Notes under the pieces: model-generated
The model's database searches: none
Told to the model about the DNA's origin: nothing
Seen by the model: only the letters and a program-made list of their open reading frames with translations
Program-made: the position numbers and the translations under genes
Part shown: positions 17,201 through 24,720 of the stretch, one piece after another
Layout: each line of letters opens with the position of its first letter
Position numbering within the stretch: position 1 is the stretch's first letter
Assembly (NCBI GenBank): GCA_964503335.1
Contig: CAZCZZ010000053.1
Span: 1-29,885 of the forward strand
Source of the DNA: CAZCZZ01 sp964503335
GTDB lineage: Bacteria; Verrucomicrobiota; Kiritimatiellia; CAIVKH01
DNA length: 29,885 bases
Direction: 5' to 3'

Positions 17201-17473
17201 AGCGGACTGAATCTCACGGGCGCGGACACGGTGATTCATTTCGATCCGTGGTGGAATCCGGCCGTGGAAGATCAAGCCACGGATCGCGCCCATCGCATCG
17301 GCCAGAAGCGCACCGTGTACAGCATCAAGCTGCTCACGCGCGGAACCGTCGAAGAGAAAGTGCTCGAAATGCAGCGCCGCAAGAAGTCGATCATCGACGC
17401 CACGCTGACCTCGGACGAGCAGGTGATGAGCAAGTTGACGTGGGATGATATCCAGAATCTATTGAAGATGTAG
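14255..17473 (+). CDS. SWIM zinc-finger SNF2-family helicase
   Basis: This 1072-residue protein is a bacterial Swi2/Snf2 ATPase predicted to translocate on DNA. Near the N-terminus C75-P-C77...C87-A-H89 forms a SWIM zinc motif. A long middle region (about 100-590) of the type found in bacterial SNF2 proteins follows. The SNF2 motor starts near residue 610: Walker A in DEMGLGKT (K637), DEAQ box at D730, LTGTPIENS. The helicase C-terminal lobe includes VFSQFVSML, SLKAGGSGLNLTGAD, FDPWWNPAVEDQATDRAHR and IGQ (R1011-R1014). All motor motifs are intact. The ATG is preferred to an upstream in-frame GTG at 14231 because family N-termini begin near VTLPFTQKILLDW; neither has a strong ribosome-binding site. 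The gene stands alone, 231 bp before mraZ. Cellular role is unknown. Confidence 0.93.
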   Translation: MGENGQYVTLPFTQKILLDWAGPQVFRDAKMLFERGAVQAVSFEASLIKGTLSFGNRSLSSSSKVLKDGTCENLCPCRDNVERGIICAHVIALGLELLRRANNPEIARKKMEEERRAARLSRVNEADYLRRGKKGAPGTVDALLRLELKKDWHERRAAGRIPVRVQVDYAGRRTPIDKTPRDIPFAFSEQDEALLYVLEDISEGPPLGDLELATVDFQNVLELHTGKPLHVEGVAEPMTINGAKMTSHLRLDLDRENGELILMVHTELPFMKALEFPEYLIGTKTGWAYGANHFWPLANVLPGPLRSIYEKPIAVPRPSIPRFMQTELPQLEQLIRIETDLSIDLFSIEPETPTFHLALRGSPASIASTLYAKYGDVTLVACKGDTAAQFAHPDPADLLRFTVRDPAAEKMALERLHPFGLKGEVGDDLTDIVGCREVLNFLGQAVPNLRRQGWKVEFDGKIDSFMESMDVATPVVRVEESGSKDWFEVDFSFEHGEGESLTQSEIQRALLKGESFIERGDRTILLDSTAIQSMNDVFRDCASGEGGKAGSFRLSGIYAPYVKSSLDALDGVDVEAAPLWRQKAEQQNRDLKIEPVALGEGLEATLRSYQKEGVNWLRFIEKSGFSGILADEMGLGKTLQTLVWLQLKRVNESVAEKPALIVCPTSLVENWADEAKKFVPDLKVMMISGADRHEKWSTVAQANLVITSYALLRRDIEQYLQHEFSVVVLDEAQHIKNRSTQNATAVKRVKAANKLVLTGTPIENSVSDLWSIMDFLMPGYMGPHELFRQQYEIPISQGGPDAEAPQVKLRRKLHPFMLRRLKRDVAKDLPDRIEKLAWCSLSADQQLVYKQLLEASQRKIFDMVAEQGFQKSRMEILKTLLRLRQVCCHMDLLKLPDLQSTHPSAKMDLFFELMDEAVDGGHRVLVFSQFVSMLQILQTQLQKRDLRYCYLDGSTTERMKIVREFNSDKSIPVFLISLKAGGSGLNLTGADTVIHFDPWWNPAVEDQATDRAHRIGQKRTVYSIKLLTRGTVEEKVLEMQRRKKSIIDATLTSDEQVMSKLTWDDIQNLLKM

Positions 17474-17653
17474 CAGCCAGGTGTGGGCAAGTGGGGGACG
17501 GAAGTGACGATCGGACAGGTTGAGAGCGACGCCTACTCCAACATTCCGACCGAATGCCCTGTCGAAAAACAGCGGTTGAGGCTCAGTAAAACGCATCACT
17601 AGCGGCTTCCGGCCGGATCGCGAAAAAAAGTTGCGAAATAATTGCGATCCCTA

Positions 17654-17683
17654 TTGACCCGGAGTGGGTCAAAGTGGTTAAAG
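17654..17683 (+). promoter_or_regulatory. Candidate mraZ promoter
   Basis: TTGACC (17654-17659) is a good -35 box; GTTAAA or TTAAAG (17677-17683) at 17-18 bases is a weak -10. The MraZ boxes overlap this interval, so bound MraZ would cover the promoter. The elements are only moderately good matches. Confidence 0.35.
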
Positions 17684-17689
17684 GTGGGG
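17665..17689 (+). promoter_or_regulatory. MraZ operator: three TGGGN-type direct repeats
   Basis: TGGGT (17665-17669), TGGTT (17675-17679) and TGGGG (17685-17689) are separated by exactly 5 bases, giving a 10-bp period. Known MraZ operators are direct TGGGN repeats with 5-base spacers upstream of mraZ. The middle copy has one mismatch. The site ends 15 bases before the mraZ ATG. Autoregulation of the whole dcw cluster follows from family knowledge. Confidence 0.85.
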
Positions 17690-17704
17690 CAGGAAGTCAG
17701 TCTG

Positions 17705-18184
17705 ATGTCAGAAGAGAACACATACGTGGTGGGCGATCTTGCCGGTGGGGTGTTCGTCGACACCTATGTGCACAAGTTGGATCCGAAGAAGCGGCTGACT
17801 GTTCCCTCGGATTGGCGCGAGGTGGTGGGGTTGCCGAAGTGCTGTGTTGTCATGCCCGGGGTAAACGAGCGCTGTCTTTGCGCTTATCCCGCCCGTGAAA
17901 TGAAACAGCGGCTGGAGAAGTTGAGAAACATTTCCATCGCTGATCAAAAAGGCCGGCAAGTCGCGCGCATCATCGCCTCACGCTCCAATCTGGTGCCCTG
18001 GGATGCCCAGGGACGAATTCGTGTTAGCGACGACCTGTTGTCGTTCGCTGGTCTGACGGAAGAAGTCGTGTTGGTGGGTGCGTTCGAATGTTTCGAACTC
18101 TGGAGTCCTGAGCGATGGAAGGAACAGCAAGAATCCGTGACGCAGTCGAATCTTGGGGAAGCCTTGCGGTCCGTAGGCTTCTAG
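17705..18184 (+). CDS. mraZ: Transcriptional regulator MraZ
   Basis: This 159-residue protein is the dcw-cluster regulator of the AbrB-like fold. It has the two expected half-repeats: LDPKKRLTVPSDWR (residues 25-38) and WDAQGRIRVSDDL (around D100). MraZ forms rings that bind tandem TGGGN boxes upstream of its own gene and represses the operon in studied bacteria; a matching operator is present at 17665-17689. The ATG is chosen because AGGAAG lies 9 bases upstream and the frame above it runs into the operator. The protein is slightly longer than the usual 140-150 residues, mostly at the C-terminus. It starts the plus-strand dcw cluster but, unusually, is followed by a 541-bp gap before rsmH. 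Confidence 0.95.
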   Translation: MSEENTYVVGDLAGGVFVDTYVHKLDPKKRLTVPSDWREVVGLPKCCVVMPGVNERCLCAYPAREMKQRLEKLRNISIADQKGRQVARIIASRSNLVPWDAQGRIRVSDDLLSFAGLTEEVVLVGAFECFELWSPERWKEQQESVTQSNLGEALRSVGF

Positions 18185-18725
18185 ACCGGGTGAATCCGTA
18201 CCTCGTGAGGTCCGCGGTGCAGCCCGCGTCCACGTCGGGTCGGGATGACTGGCAGGAGTTGGGGTCGGGCGCAGTGAGCCTGCGCCGCCGGCGTCCGGCG
18301 TGGTTCGAGCAGCAGGAGCTATGGCCTGCGAATGCGGCCGCTGTCCGGGCCGATCAATTTGGCGAAGGCCGGGTTTTCGAAGAAGAACCGGCACGTGGTG
18401 TGTTTGTTCGCGAGGAAGTCGACATCGAGGAGGTACCCCACATGGATGCGTTTGATGTGCATGGGACTGGCGAGTCGTATCGCAGGCGCGAGCGTGGCGT
18501 CCGTTTGGACGTGATCGCGAAGTTTCTTCAGGTGAATCGTGCCGTGGACGGCGTGGACGGCTCGGCCCGTTTCGCGCTGCCGCGTCGCGGTTTTGCGGCG
18601 AAGTGTTCGTTGTGGAAGGGCAGCCCTGTGGGCACGCCTTTCCTCACCGGGTGTTAAGCGCGGGTGATTGACCGGGCCGGCGCAAGAAGCGCCCTCCCGT
18701 CAGCCCGCGCAGTTTGGGTAGGGAT
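18185..18725. other. Unexplained 541-bp gap between mraZ and rsmH
   Basis: mraZ and rsmH are normally adjacent. This GC-rich stretch carries no recognised gene. Its first part is rich in potential hairpins: ACCTC-GT-GAGGT, GGCGCAG-TGAGC-CTGCGCC and CGCCGG-CGT-CCGGCG. From about 18319 to 18657 both strands are open in register; the minus-strand frame shows the stronger high-GC codon pattern, the plus-strand frame (from an ATG at 18115 inside mraZ) overlaps mraZ by 70 bases. GTGGACGGC is tandemly duplicated near 18545-18562, and a GGCGC-AAGAA-GCGCC hairpin lies at 18679-18693. Possible explanations are a structured leader or small RNA, or remains of an inserted gene. Confidence 0.5.
18319..18462 (-). 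CDS. Possible small or decayed ORF, hypothetical
   Basis: Read on the minus strand from an ATG at 18462, this frame gives 47 residues containing HVGYLLDVDFLANKHTTC and FFFENPAFAKLIGPDSG. Codon third positions are mostly C or G (ATC, CTC, GTC, GAC, TTC, AAC, CAC, ACC), like the real genes nearby. The frame stays open upstream to about 18660 without another convincing start. There is no ribosome-binding site before the ATG and no recognised family. It is opposite to the dcw direction. It may be a remnant of a longer gene. Confidence 0.2.
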   Translation of the reverse strand: MHIKRIHVGYLLDVDFLANKHTTCRFFFENPAFAKLIGPDSGRIRRP

Positions 18726-19649
18726 ATGCATCAGCCCGTACTGCTTAGGGAGGTGGTAGAGCTGATGGCGGTTCGCGACGGAGGAGTTTACGTCGATGGA
18801 ACGCTGGGGGCAGGTGGACACACGGAGGCGATCCTCCGGGCGGCAGGCGAAAAGGGGCGCGTTCTTGCCCTCGATCGCGATGCCGTGTCACTGGCCCGCA
18901 CGCAATCGCGTCTCTCGCATCTTTCCGGACACCTCACCTGTGAGCACGGGAACTTCGCCGACATGATGACCTTCGCTCAGACCCACTCGTTTGTTCCCGC
19001 GGACGGTGTCCTGATGGATCTCGGGTTTTCCTCGGACCAGATGGACGACGCGTCGCGCGGGTTCAGCTTCATGCAGGACGGTCCGCTCGACATGCGGCTT
19101 GACCGGTCACGCGGCCCCTCGGCCGCCGACCTGGTGAATACGCTGGGCGAGACAGAGCTGGCTGACGTGATCTGGAAGTATGGCGAGGACAAGGATGCCC
19201 GGCGCATCGCGCGTTCGATTGTCGAAGCGCGTGGCCGCCAGGCGATCCGGACCACAGGTGAATTGGCTGATGTGGTGGCAGGTGCAAAGCGGGGGCCGCG
19301 TGGCCGGATCAATCCGGCCACGCAGACGTTCCAGGCGCTGCGCATCGAGGTGAATCGGGAGCTTGAGGCGCTGGAAAAGGGATTGGATGCCGCGCTGAGG
19401 ATTGTCGGTCCCAAGGGCCGCGTGGCGGTGATCAGCTTCCACAGCCTTGAGGATCGCATGGTGAAGCAGTTCTTCGCAGCGCACGCGGGCCGATGGGAGT
19501 CCCTCGAAGCAGGCGGCGAGCGCTGGGTCGGCGAGGAGCCGAAGGTGCGGCTGGTGACGAAGAAGCCAGTGATGGCGACGGATGAGGAAGTGAAGACAAA
19601 CCCGCGGGCGCGATCGGCGAAGCTGCGGGTGGCGGAAAGGATTTCGTAG
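18726..19649 (+). CDS. rsmH: 16S rRNA (cytosine(1402)-N4)-methyltransferase RsmH
   Basis: This 307-residue SAM-dependent enzyme (formerly MraW) methylates N4 of C1402 in the 16S rRNA decoding centre. Family motifs are all visible: the N-terminal HQPVLLREVVELM, SAM site DGTLGAGGHTEAIL, DLGFSSDQMDDASRGFSF with DGPLDMRLD, TFQALRIEVNREL, and the C-terminal AVISFHSLEDRMVKQFF. The ATG is chosen over an in-frame TTG at 18714 because TAGGG lies directly upstream and MHQPVLL is the standard start. The length is normal. ftsL-like follows after 2 bases, so the genes are translationally close. The distance from mraZ is unusually large. Confidence 0.96.
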   Translation: MHQPVLLREVVELMAVRDGGVYVDGTLGAGGHTEAILRAAGEKGRVLALDRDAVSLARTQSRLSHLSGHLTCEHGNFADMMTFAQTHSFVPADGVLMDLGFSSDQMDDASRGFSFMQDGPLDMRLDRSRGPSAADLVNTLGETELADVIWKYGEDKDARRIARSIVEARGRQAIRTTGELADVVAGAKRGPRGRINPATQTFQALRIEVNRELEALEKGLDAALRIVGPKGRVAVISFHSLEDRMVKQFFAAHAGRWESLEAGGERWVGEEPKVRLVTKKPVMATDEEVKTNPRARSAKLRVAERIS

Positions 19650-19651
19650 AG

Positions 19652-20032
19652 ATGGCACGTAACAAGAATCGGAAGCGGGATGATGTTCCCGGTGTGTTCC
19701 CCGGCGCGCTGGCATTGCTGCTCCTCGGAGCAGTGGCGGTCGCACTTTCCTATCTCTGGCTCTGCGGTCGCTGCGACGCGATCGGGCGACGCATCAAGCA
19801 ATACGAGCAGCAGAAGCTGGCCGTCGAGCGTGCACGCATCAACGAGGAGTTCCAGTGGTCGAACATGACATCGCCCCAGAACATGGAGAAGCTGCTCAAG
19901 TCGCACGGGCTCGTGATGAGCTGGCCGGCTGAGAAGAATGTTGTGCGCATCCATCGTCGCCTCGGCGACGAGGATGCGACGCCTTCGCCGATGGACTTCG
20001 CACAGGGGGAGGGCGCCTGGGTCCATGACTGA
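19652..20032 (+). CDS. ftsL: FtsL-like cell division protein
   Basis: This 126-residue protein has the FtsL plan: a short basic cytoplasmic N-terminus (ARNKNRKRDD), one membrane segment (about residues 18-37), and a periplasmic helix with coiled-coil character (DAIGRRIKQYEQQKLAVERARI). FtsL works with FtsB and FtsQ to activate FtsW/FtsI at the septum. FtsL sequences diverge so strongly that the assignment rests mainly on architecture and on position between rsmH and ftsI. The ATG is 2 bases after the rsmH stop, and its own stop overlaps the ftsI start by 8 bases, implying coupled translation. The C-terminal 30 residues are not predicted to be part of the coiled coil. Confidence 0.75.
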   Translation: MARNKNRKRDDVPGVFPGALALLLLGAVAVALSYLWLCGRCDAIGRRIKQYEQQKLAVERARINEEFQWSNMTSPQNMEKLLKSHGLVMSWPAEKNVVRIHRRLGDEDATPSPMDFAQGEGAWVHD

Positions 20033-21773
20033 GAAGGGACAAGCCTTCCGCATGATTGTCGTGGCGCTGCTCCTGGCCGCCGCCTGGCTGGGTCTCGGCG
20101 CCCGTCTTTCGTATCTGCACCTCGGTGAAAACAAGGGGCTGCATGCTCGCGTCCAGAAGATGCGGCAGTACGAGCAGCCCATCCTGGTCGGCCGCGGCCG
20201 CATATTTGATCGCAATGGAAACCTGCTCGCTCTCGATCTCGCCGTGCGCCATGTGAACGTTAATCCACAGGAAATTAACAAGTCCGGTCACCGCACCTTT
20301 ATTGCGCAACAGCTCGCGCGCGTGCTCGAACTCGACCCTGCGATTGTGACGACGCGCATCGACCGCCCGGATCGCAAGCAGGAGTACATCAAGAAGTTTG
20401 TGAAGGAAGACGCGGTTCGCCAGATCATCGCGATGGATCTCAACCGCAAGGGCGTCTTCTTCGATGAGGTGTCGCAGCGGAACTACCCGCAGGGCGGACT
20501 CATGTGCCACGTGCTCGGCTTCTCCAACCTGGAAGGCGTGGGCAGCGCGGGCATCGAGCAGCGCCTGGATCGCTACCTGCGTGGCGTGCCCGGTCTGCGG
20601 GTCAGCGAAAAGGATGGCAAGAGGCGCGAGGTCTACTCGCGTCGCGTGCTCGAGATCCAGCCCCAAGAAGGCGCCGATGTTCATCTGACGCTGGACCAGA
20701 ATCTGCAGTTCTTCACCGAGCGGGCGCTCGATCATGCGATGGAGCAGCACCGGGCGAAGGGTGCCTGGGCGATCGTGCAGGAGGTAAAGACGGGCCGCAT
20801 CCTCGCCATGGCCAACAGGCCCTCCTACGACCTGAATCAGTTTCCGGATGTGCAACCCGACGTGCGGCTCAATCGCGCGACGGGCTATACCTATGAGCCC
20901 GGCTCCACGTTCAAGGTGGCGATCATCGCCGCGGCGTTGAACGAGGGACTCGTCACGCCGGCGACCGTCTTCGATTGCGAAAATGGAATCTGGTACCACG
21001 CCGGGAAGCCGCTTCGCGACTATCACCCGCACGGCCGTCTGTCCACGGCCGACGTGCTGAAGAAGTCGTCGAACATCGGCGCGGCTAAGATCGCGCTGCT
21101 GCTGGGTCAGGACCGGGTTTACAAGTACCTGCGCGATTTTGGCATCGGCCAGAAGACCGGCATTGACCTGCCGGGCGAGGAGTACGGCATCCTTAATCCG
21201 CTCAGCAAGTGGTCGAAGCTCAGCATCTCCCGCATCGCGATGGGCCACGAAGTCAGCGTCACGGCACTGCAGATGGTGAACATGCTCTGCGGAATCGCCA
21301 ACGACGGTTTCCTGATGAGGCCGACCGTGGTGGATCATGTGGTGAACAAGGAAGGCCGTACGCTGCTCAAGCCGGAATCGATGGCGAACGGGCGGCCCAT
21401 TCGACCCGAAACGGCCCGGTTGATGGTCAAGCTCATGACCCGCGCGACGGAGAAGGGCGGAACCGGGACGAAGGCCTGCATCGAAGGTTACACGGTCGCG
21501 GGCAAGACGGGGTCAGCACAAAAGCCGATGGTGGGCGGCTACTCCGACTCTGCTCATTACGCGTCGTTCATGGGTGTGTTCCCTGCAGAGCGTCCGGAAA
21601 TCGGCATCATTGTGGTCGTTGATGAGCCGCAGCCGTACCACACCGGTGGCGTCGTTGCGGCCCCGGTCTTCAAGGAGATCGCCGAGCAGGCGGCCCGTTA
21701 TCTCGATATCGAGCCGGTTCCCGAGAACCAGGCCTATCGATTTGATGACCAGATTCCGACCGTGTCGCTGTAG
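20025..21773 (+). CDS. ftsI: Septal peptidoglycan transpeptidase FtsI (class B PBP)
   Basis: This 582-residue protein cross-links septal peptidoglycan together with the FtsW polymerase. Residues 10-28 form the N-terminal membrane anchor, followed by the PBP dimerisation domain (about 45-240; RGRIFDRNGNLLA) and the transpeptidase domain (about 265-565). The active-site motifs are complete: S294-T-F-K297, S348-S-N350 and K494-T-G. No PASTA domain is present. The ATG lies inside the end of ftsL (8-base overlap); GGGGGAGGG is about 9 bases upstream. FtsI rather than an elongation PBP2 is inferred from its dcw position between ftsL and murE. Confidence 0.95.
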   Translation: MTEKGQAFRMIVVALLLAAAWLGLGARLSYLHLGENKGLHARVQKMRQYEQPILVGRGRIFDRNGNLLALDLAVRHVNVNPQEINKSGHRTFIAQQLARVLELDPAIVTTRIDRPDRKQEYIKKFVKEDAVRQIIAMDLNRKGVFFDEVSQRNYPQGGLMCHVLGFSNLEGVGSAGIEQRLDRYLRGVPGLRVSEKDGKRREVYSRRVLEIQPQEGADVHLTLDQNLQFFTERALDHAMEQHRAKGAWAIVQEVKTGRILAMANRPSYDLNQFPDVQPDVRLNRATGYTYEPGSTFKVAIIAAALNEGLVTPATVFDCENGIWYHAGKPLRDYHPHGRLSTADVLKKSSNIGAAKIALLLGQDRVYKYLRDFGIGQKTGIDLPGEEYGILNPLSKWSKLSISRIAMGHEVSVTALQMVNMLCGIANDGFLMRPTVVDHVVNKEGRTLLKPESMANGRPIRPETARLMVKLMTRATEKGGTGTKACIEGYTVAGKTGSAQKPMVGGYSDSAHYASFMGVFPAERPEIGIIVVVDEPQPYHTGGVVAAPVFKEIAEQAARYLDIEPVPENQAYRFDDQIPTVSL

Positions 21774-21785
21774 GGAGATTTTTCG

Positions 21786-23279
21786 ATGATACTGGGTAAA
21801 TTGTGCATGGAGACCATGAGACTTGAAACGCTAACCCGGATGATCCAGCCCCTCCTCGTGCGCGGTCCTGTCAATTTCGAGATTGAAGGCATCGCCTACG
21901 ATTCCCGCATGGTGCGGAAGGGCTACATCTTCGTCGCGTTGCGTGGTCACAAGTCCGACGGCGCGCAGTACATCGACGACGCCATCCGCCGCGGCGCCGT
22001 CGCGATCGTTTCCGAAGAGGACCGCTGGCCCCGCCGCGACATCGCCCATATCCAGGTGGAAAACGCTCGGCTGGCGCTGGCGGAAATTGCCTGTGCGTTT
22101 TATGACCGTCCCTCCGAGCGCATCGAACTTATCGGCATCACCGGGACCAACGGGAAGACCACGACGTCCTTCATGACCCGCGCGATCCTGGAAGCGTCGG
22201 GCCGTCGCGCAGGCTTGATCGGCACGATCCGCTATGAAATCGGCGAGCGCATCATTCCCGCGGGCCGCACGACACCGGAAGCGCCGGACATCCAGTTCAT
22301 GCTCGACCAGATGGTGCGCAACGGATGCCGCAGCGCGGTCATGGAAGTATCCAGCCATGCGCTCGACCAGCAGCGCGTATGGGGCTGCGACTTTGACGTG
22401 GGTGTGTTCACAAACCTCACGCACGACCACCTCGACTACCACAAGACGATGCAGAACTACTTTGAGGCGAAGGCCCGCCTGTTTCGCGGCATCGGGCAGA
22501 TGAACAAGCGCGCCAGCGCGGTGGTCAACATCGATGACCCGTGGGGCATGGAGCTTGCGAATATCCAGGGCCTCGCCGCGCAACTTGTCACATACGGCAC
22601 GCACGACGCCGCCGCGGTGCGCGCGGAAGAAATTGAACTGACCGGCAGCGGCAGCTCCTTTGTCTTCCGGAGCCCGTGGGGCGACTCGCGCGTGGAGCTT
22701 CCGCTTCTTGGCCGCTTCAATGTGAGTAATGCCCTGGCAGCCCTTGCGACAGGCGGCTGCCTGGGCATCGATCTGAATGTGATGGTCAAGGCGCTCGCGG
22801 CCATCCCCTCCGTGCCCGGGCGCCTTGAGCACATCACCAACTCGAAGGGCGTGCTCGCCTTCGTGGATTACGCGCATACCGACGACGCGCTCGGCAACGT
22901 CCTGCAGACCCTGCGCGAGCTTCGTTCGAAGCGATTGATCGTCGTCTTCGGTTGCGGTGGCGATCGCGACAAGGCGAAGCGACCGGCGATGGGCACGATC
23001 GCAGTCCGGTTGGCGGACCATGTGATCGTGACGAGTGACAATCCCAGGAACGAGAGCCCGGAGACCATCATCGAGGACATCGTGGGTGGGCTCACCAAGG
23101 CTCCGAACTGGGAAACGATTGTGGACCGCGAACAGGCGATCTCGAAGGCTGTGGCCATGGCCCGACCCGGCGACATCATTTTGGTTGCAGGGAAGGGCCA
23201 TGAGAATTATCAGGAGCTTGGCAAAACCATGGTCCCGTTCGACGACCGGGAAGTGGTTCGCCGGTACTTGAACGGATAG
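21786..23279 (+). CDS. murE: UDP-MurNAc-L-Ala-D-Glu:meso-diaminopimelate ligase MurE
   Basis: This 497-residue cytoplasmic ATP-dependent ligase adds the third amino acid of the stem peptide. The N-terminal substrate domain precedes the ATP site GITGTNGKTTT (K124); further Mur ligase motifs are EVSSHALDQQR, FTNLTHDHLDYH and FVDYAHTDDAL. The motif D418-N-P-R421 with NESP after it is the known marker for meso-diaminopimelate specificity (lysine enzymes differ here), so the wall is of DAP type. The ATG at 21786 has AGGGAG 9 bases upstream; an ATG at 21816 with TGGAGA nearby would remove 10 residues and gives a more usual start (MRLETL), so either is possible. It follows ftsI by 12 bases. Confidence 0.96.
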   Translation: MILGKLCMETMRLETLTRMIQPLLVRGPVNFEIEGIAYDSRMVRKGYIFVALRGHKSDGAQYIDDAIRRGAVAIVSEEDRWPRRDIAHIQVENARLALAEIACAFYDRPSERIELIGITGTNGKTTTSFMTRAILEASGRRAGLIGTIRYEIGERIIPAGRTTPEAPDIQFMLDQMVRNGCRSAVMEVSSHALDQQRVWGCDFDVGVFTNLTHDHLDYHKTMQNYFEAKARLFRGIGQMNKRASAVVNIDDPWGMELANIQGLAAQLVTYGTHDAAAVRAEEIELTGSGSSFVFRSPWGDSRVELPLLGRFNVSNALAALATGGCLGIDLNVMVKALAAIPSVPGRLEHITNSKGVLAFVDYAHTDDALGNVLQTLRELRSKRLIVVFGCGGDRDKAKRPAMGTIAVRLADHVIVTSDNPRNESPETIIEDIVGGLTKAPNWETIVDREQAISKAVAMARPGDIILVAGKGHENYQELGKTMVPFDDREVVRRYLNG

Positions 23280-23290
23280 CGGATCATCAC

Positions 23291-24718
23291 GTGCAAAAGC
23301 CCGAATATGGCGCGACAGACCTCGCGGTTTGGAGCAGGGGAGTGTGGACAAGTCCGCCCGCCCTTCCACTTGAGGGCATCTCCACCGATACGCGCACACT
23401 CCAGCCCGGCAATGTCTATGTGGCCCTGAAGGGCGAATCCTTTGACGGCCACGCCTTCATCGAAGCCGCTTTCGATCGCGGAGCTTCGGCGGCGATCGTG
23501 GAAACGGCGTGGGCTGCGAAGGGCCATCTCAAAAGGCCGTTTCTTGCCGTATCCGACTCGAAGCAAGCCCTCATGAGCATTGCGCGCGGCTACCGCGCGA
23601 CGCTTCCTATCAGGATTACGGCGGTGACGGGCAGCGTGGGAAAGACGTCGGTGAAGGAGATGGCGGCCGACGTGCTTGCGCGGATCGACAAGACGGCGCG
23701 CACGCGCGGCAACTGGAACAACGACATCGGGACGCCGCTGAGCATTCTTGGCGTCACACCAGACGCGAAGCTGGGCGTTTTTGAAGTCGGCATGAATCAT
23801 CCGGGCGAGCTGGCGCCGCTCTGCGACATGCTGAAGCCCACCTGCGGGATCATCACGACGATCGGTCCGGTCCATCTTGAATTCTTTCCCTCGGTTGAAG
23901 CCATCGCAGTGGAGAAAGCCACAGTGTTCGCCAGCCTTCCATCCCATGGAATGGCCGTGATCTCGAAAGACGAGAAGTACTTCGATGTGGTTGCCAATTA
24001 TGCCAAGTGTCGCCTGCTCACGACCTCCCTGGCGGGCGACGCGGATTACGTGGCGCGTCGGTTTGAGGATTCCTTGTCGTTCACCGTCGAGGAGCGGGCG
24101 ACAGGTGAAACCGCGACATTTGATTCACCGCTGCCGGGCGAGTACGTCGTTTCTAACGCACTGCTGGCGATCGCTTTGGGCCGCGCGCATGGCGTGGCGT
24201 GGGCCGATCTCGTCGAGACGATCGCGGCCTACAAGCCGCTTTACCTCCGCTGGCAGGCTGAAACAAGGGATGGCGTAGAATTCATCAATGATGCATATAA
24301 TGCGAACCCGGTCAGCATGCGGGCCTCCATCCGCGCATTTGGAGAGCATCGTGTGCCGGGGTTGCGCTGGCTTGTGCTGGCGGGAATGCGCGAATTGGGG
24401 GCCACCGAAGAGGAAGAGCATCGCGACCTGGGTCGGGACCTTGCGTCCGGATCCTGGGGCGGGTTGGTCACGGTGGGCAAGGCAGGTCATTGGATCGGTG
24501 AGGGCGCCATGGCGGCGGGGATGAAGTCGGGCCAGGTTCATTCCTGCATGGATGCCGCAGGAGCTGCTCACCGTTTGAGGGAATTGGTCAAACCCGGCGA
24601 TGCCGTACTCTTGAAGGCGTCACGGGGAGAACACTTGGAAGATGTTGTTAACGCTTGGAACCATCAACACACGATCCATAAGGCAGCAAAGGCCGCGACA
24701 CATGTCATCTGCATCTGA
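23291..24718 (+). CDS. murF: UDP-MurNAc-tripeptide:D-Ala-D-Ala ligase MurF
   Basis: This 475-residue cytoplasmic ligase adds D-Ala-D-Ala to UDP-MurNAc-tripeptide, completing the pentapeptide. Visible motifs: STDTRTLQPGNVYVALKGE in the N-terminal domain, the ATP loop TAVTGSVGKTSVKEM (K118), NWNNDIGTPLS, EVGMNHPGEL, and FINDAYNANPVSMR with LVLAGMRELG in the C-terminal domain. The start is a GTG, 11 bases after the murE stop; no in-frame ATG lies nearby, and the next reading needed for the N-terminal motif begins within 30 residues. The last 15 residues, with several Lys/Ala/His, are not conserved family sequence. Confidence 0.96.
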   Translation: MQKPEYGATDLAVWSRGVWTSPPALPLEGISTDTRTLQPGNVYVALKGESFDGHAFIEAAFDRGASAAIVETAWAAKGHLKRPFLAVSDSKQALMSIARGYRATLPIRITAVTGSVGKTSVKEMAADVLARIDKTARTRGNWNNDIGTPLSILGVTPDAKLGVFEVGMNHPGELAPLCDMLKPTCGIITTIGPVHLEFFPSVEAIAVEKATVFASLPSHGMAVISKDEKYFDVVANYAKCRLLTTSLAGDADYVARRFEDSLSFTVEERATGETATFDSPLPGEYVVSNALLAIALGRAHGVAWADLVETIAAYKPLYLRWQAETRDGVEFINDAYNANPVSMRASIRAFGEHRVPGLRWLVLAGMRELGATEEEEHRDLGRDLASGSWGGLVTVGKAGHWIGEGAMAAGMKSGQVHSCMDAAGAAHRLRELVKPGDAVLLKASRGEHLEDVVNAWNHQHTIHKAAKAATHVICI

Positions 24719-24720
24719 AC

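Noticed and set aside
18115..18657. Plus-strand 180-aa frame overlapping the end of mraZ
   Set aside because: It overlaps mraZ by 70 bases, has no good ribosome-binding site, and its codon third positions are less GC-biased than those of the minus strand in the same register. It looks like a shadow, though not fully excluded.
18185..18725. RNase P RNA or tmRNA in the mraZ-rsmH gap
   Set aside because: I looked for the conserved GAGGAAAGTCCGGGC-type core and for tmRNA ends and found neither on either strand.
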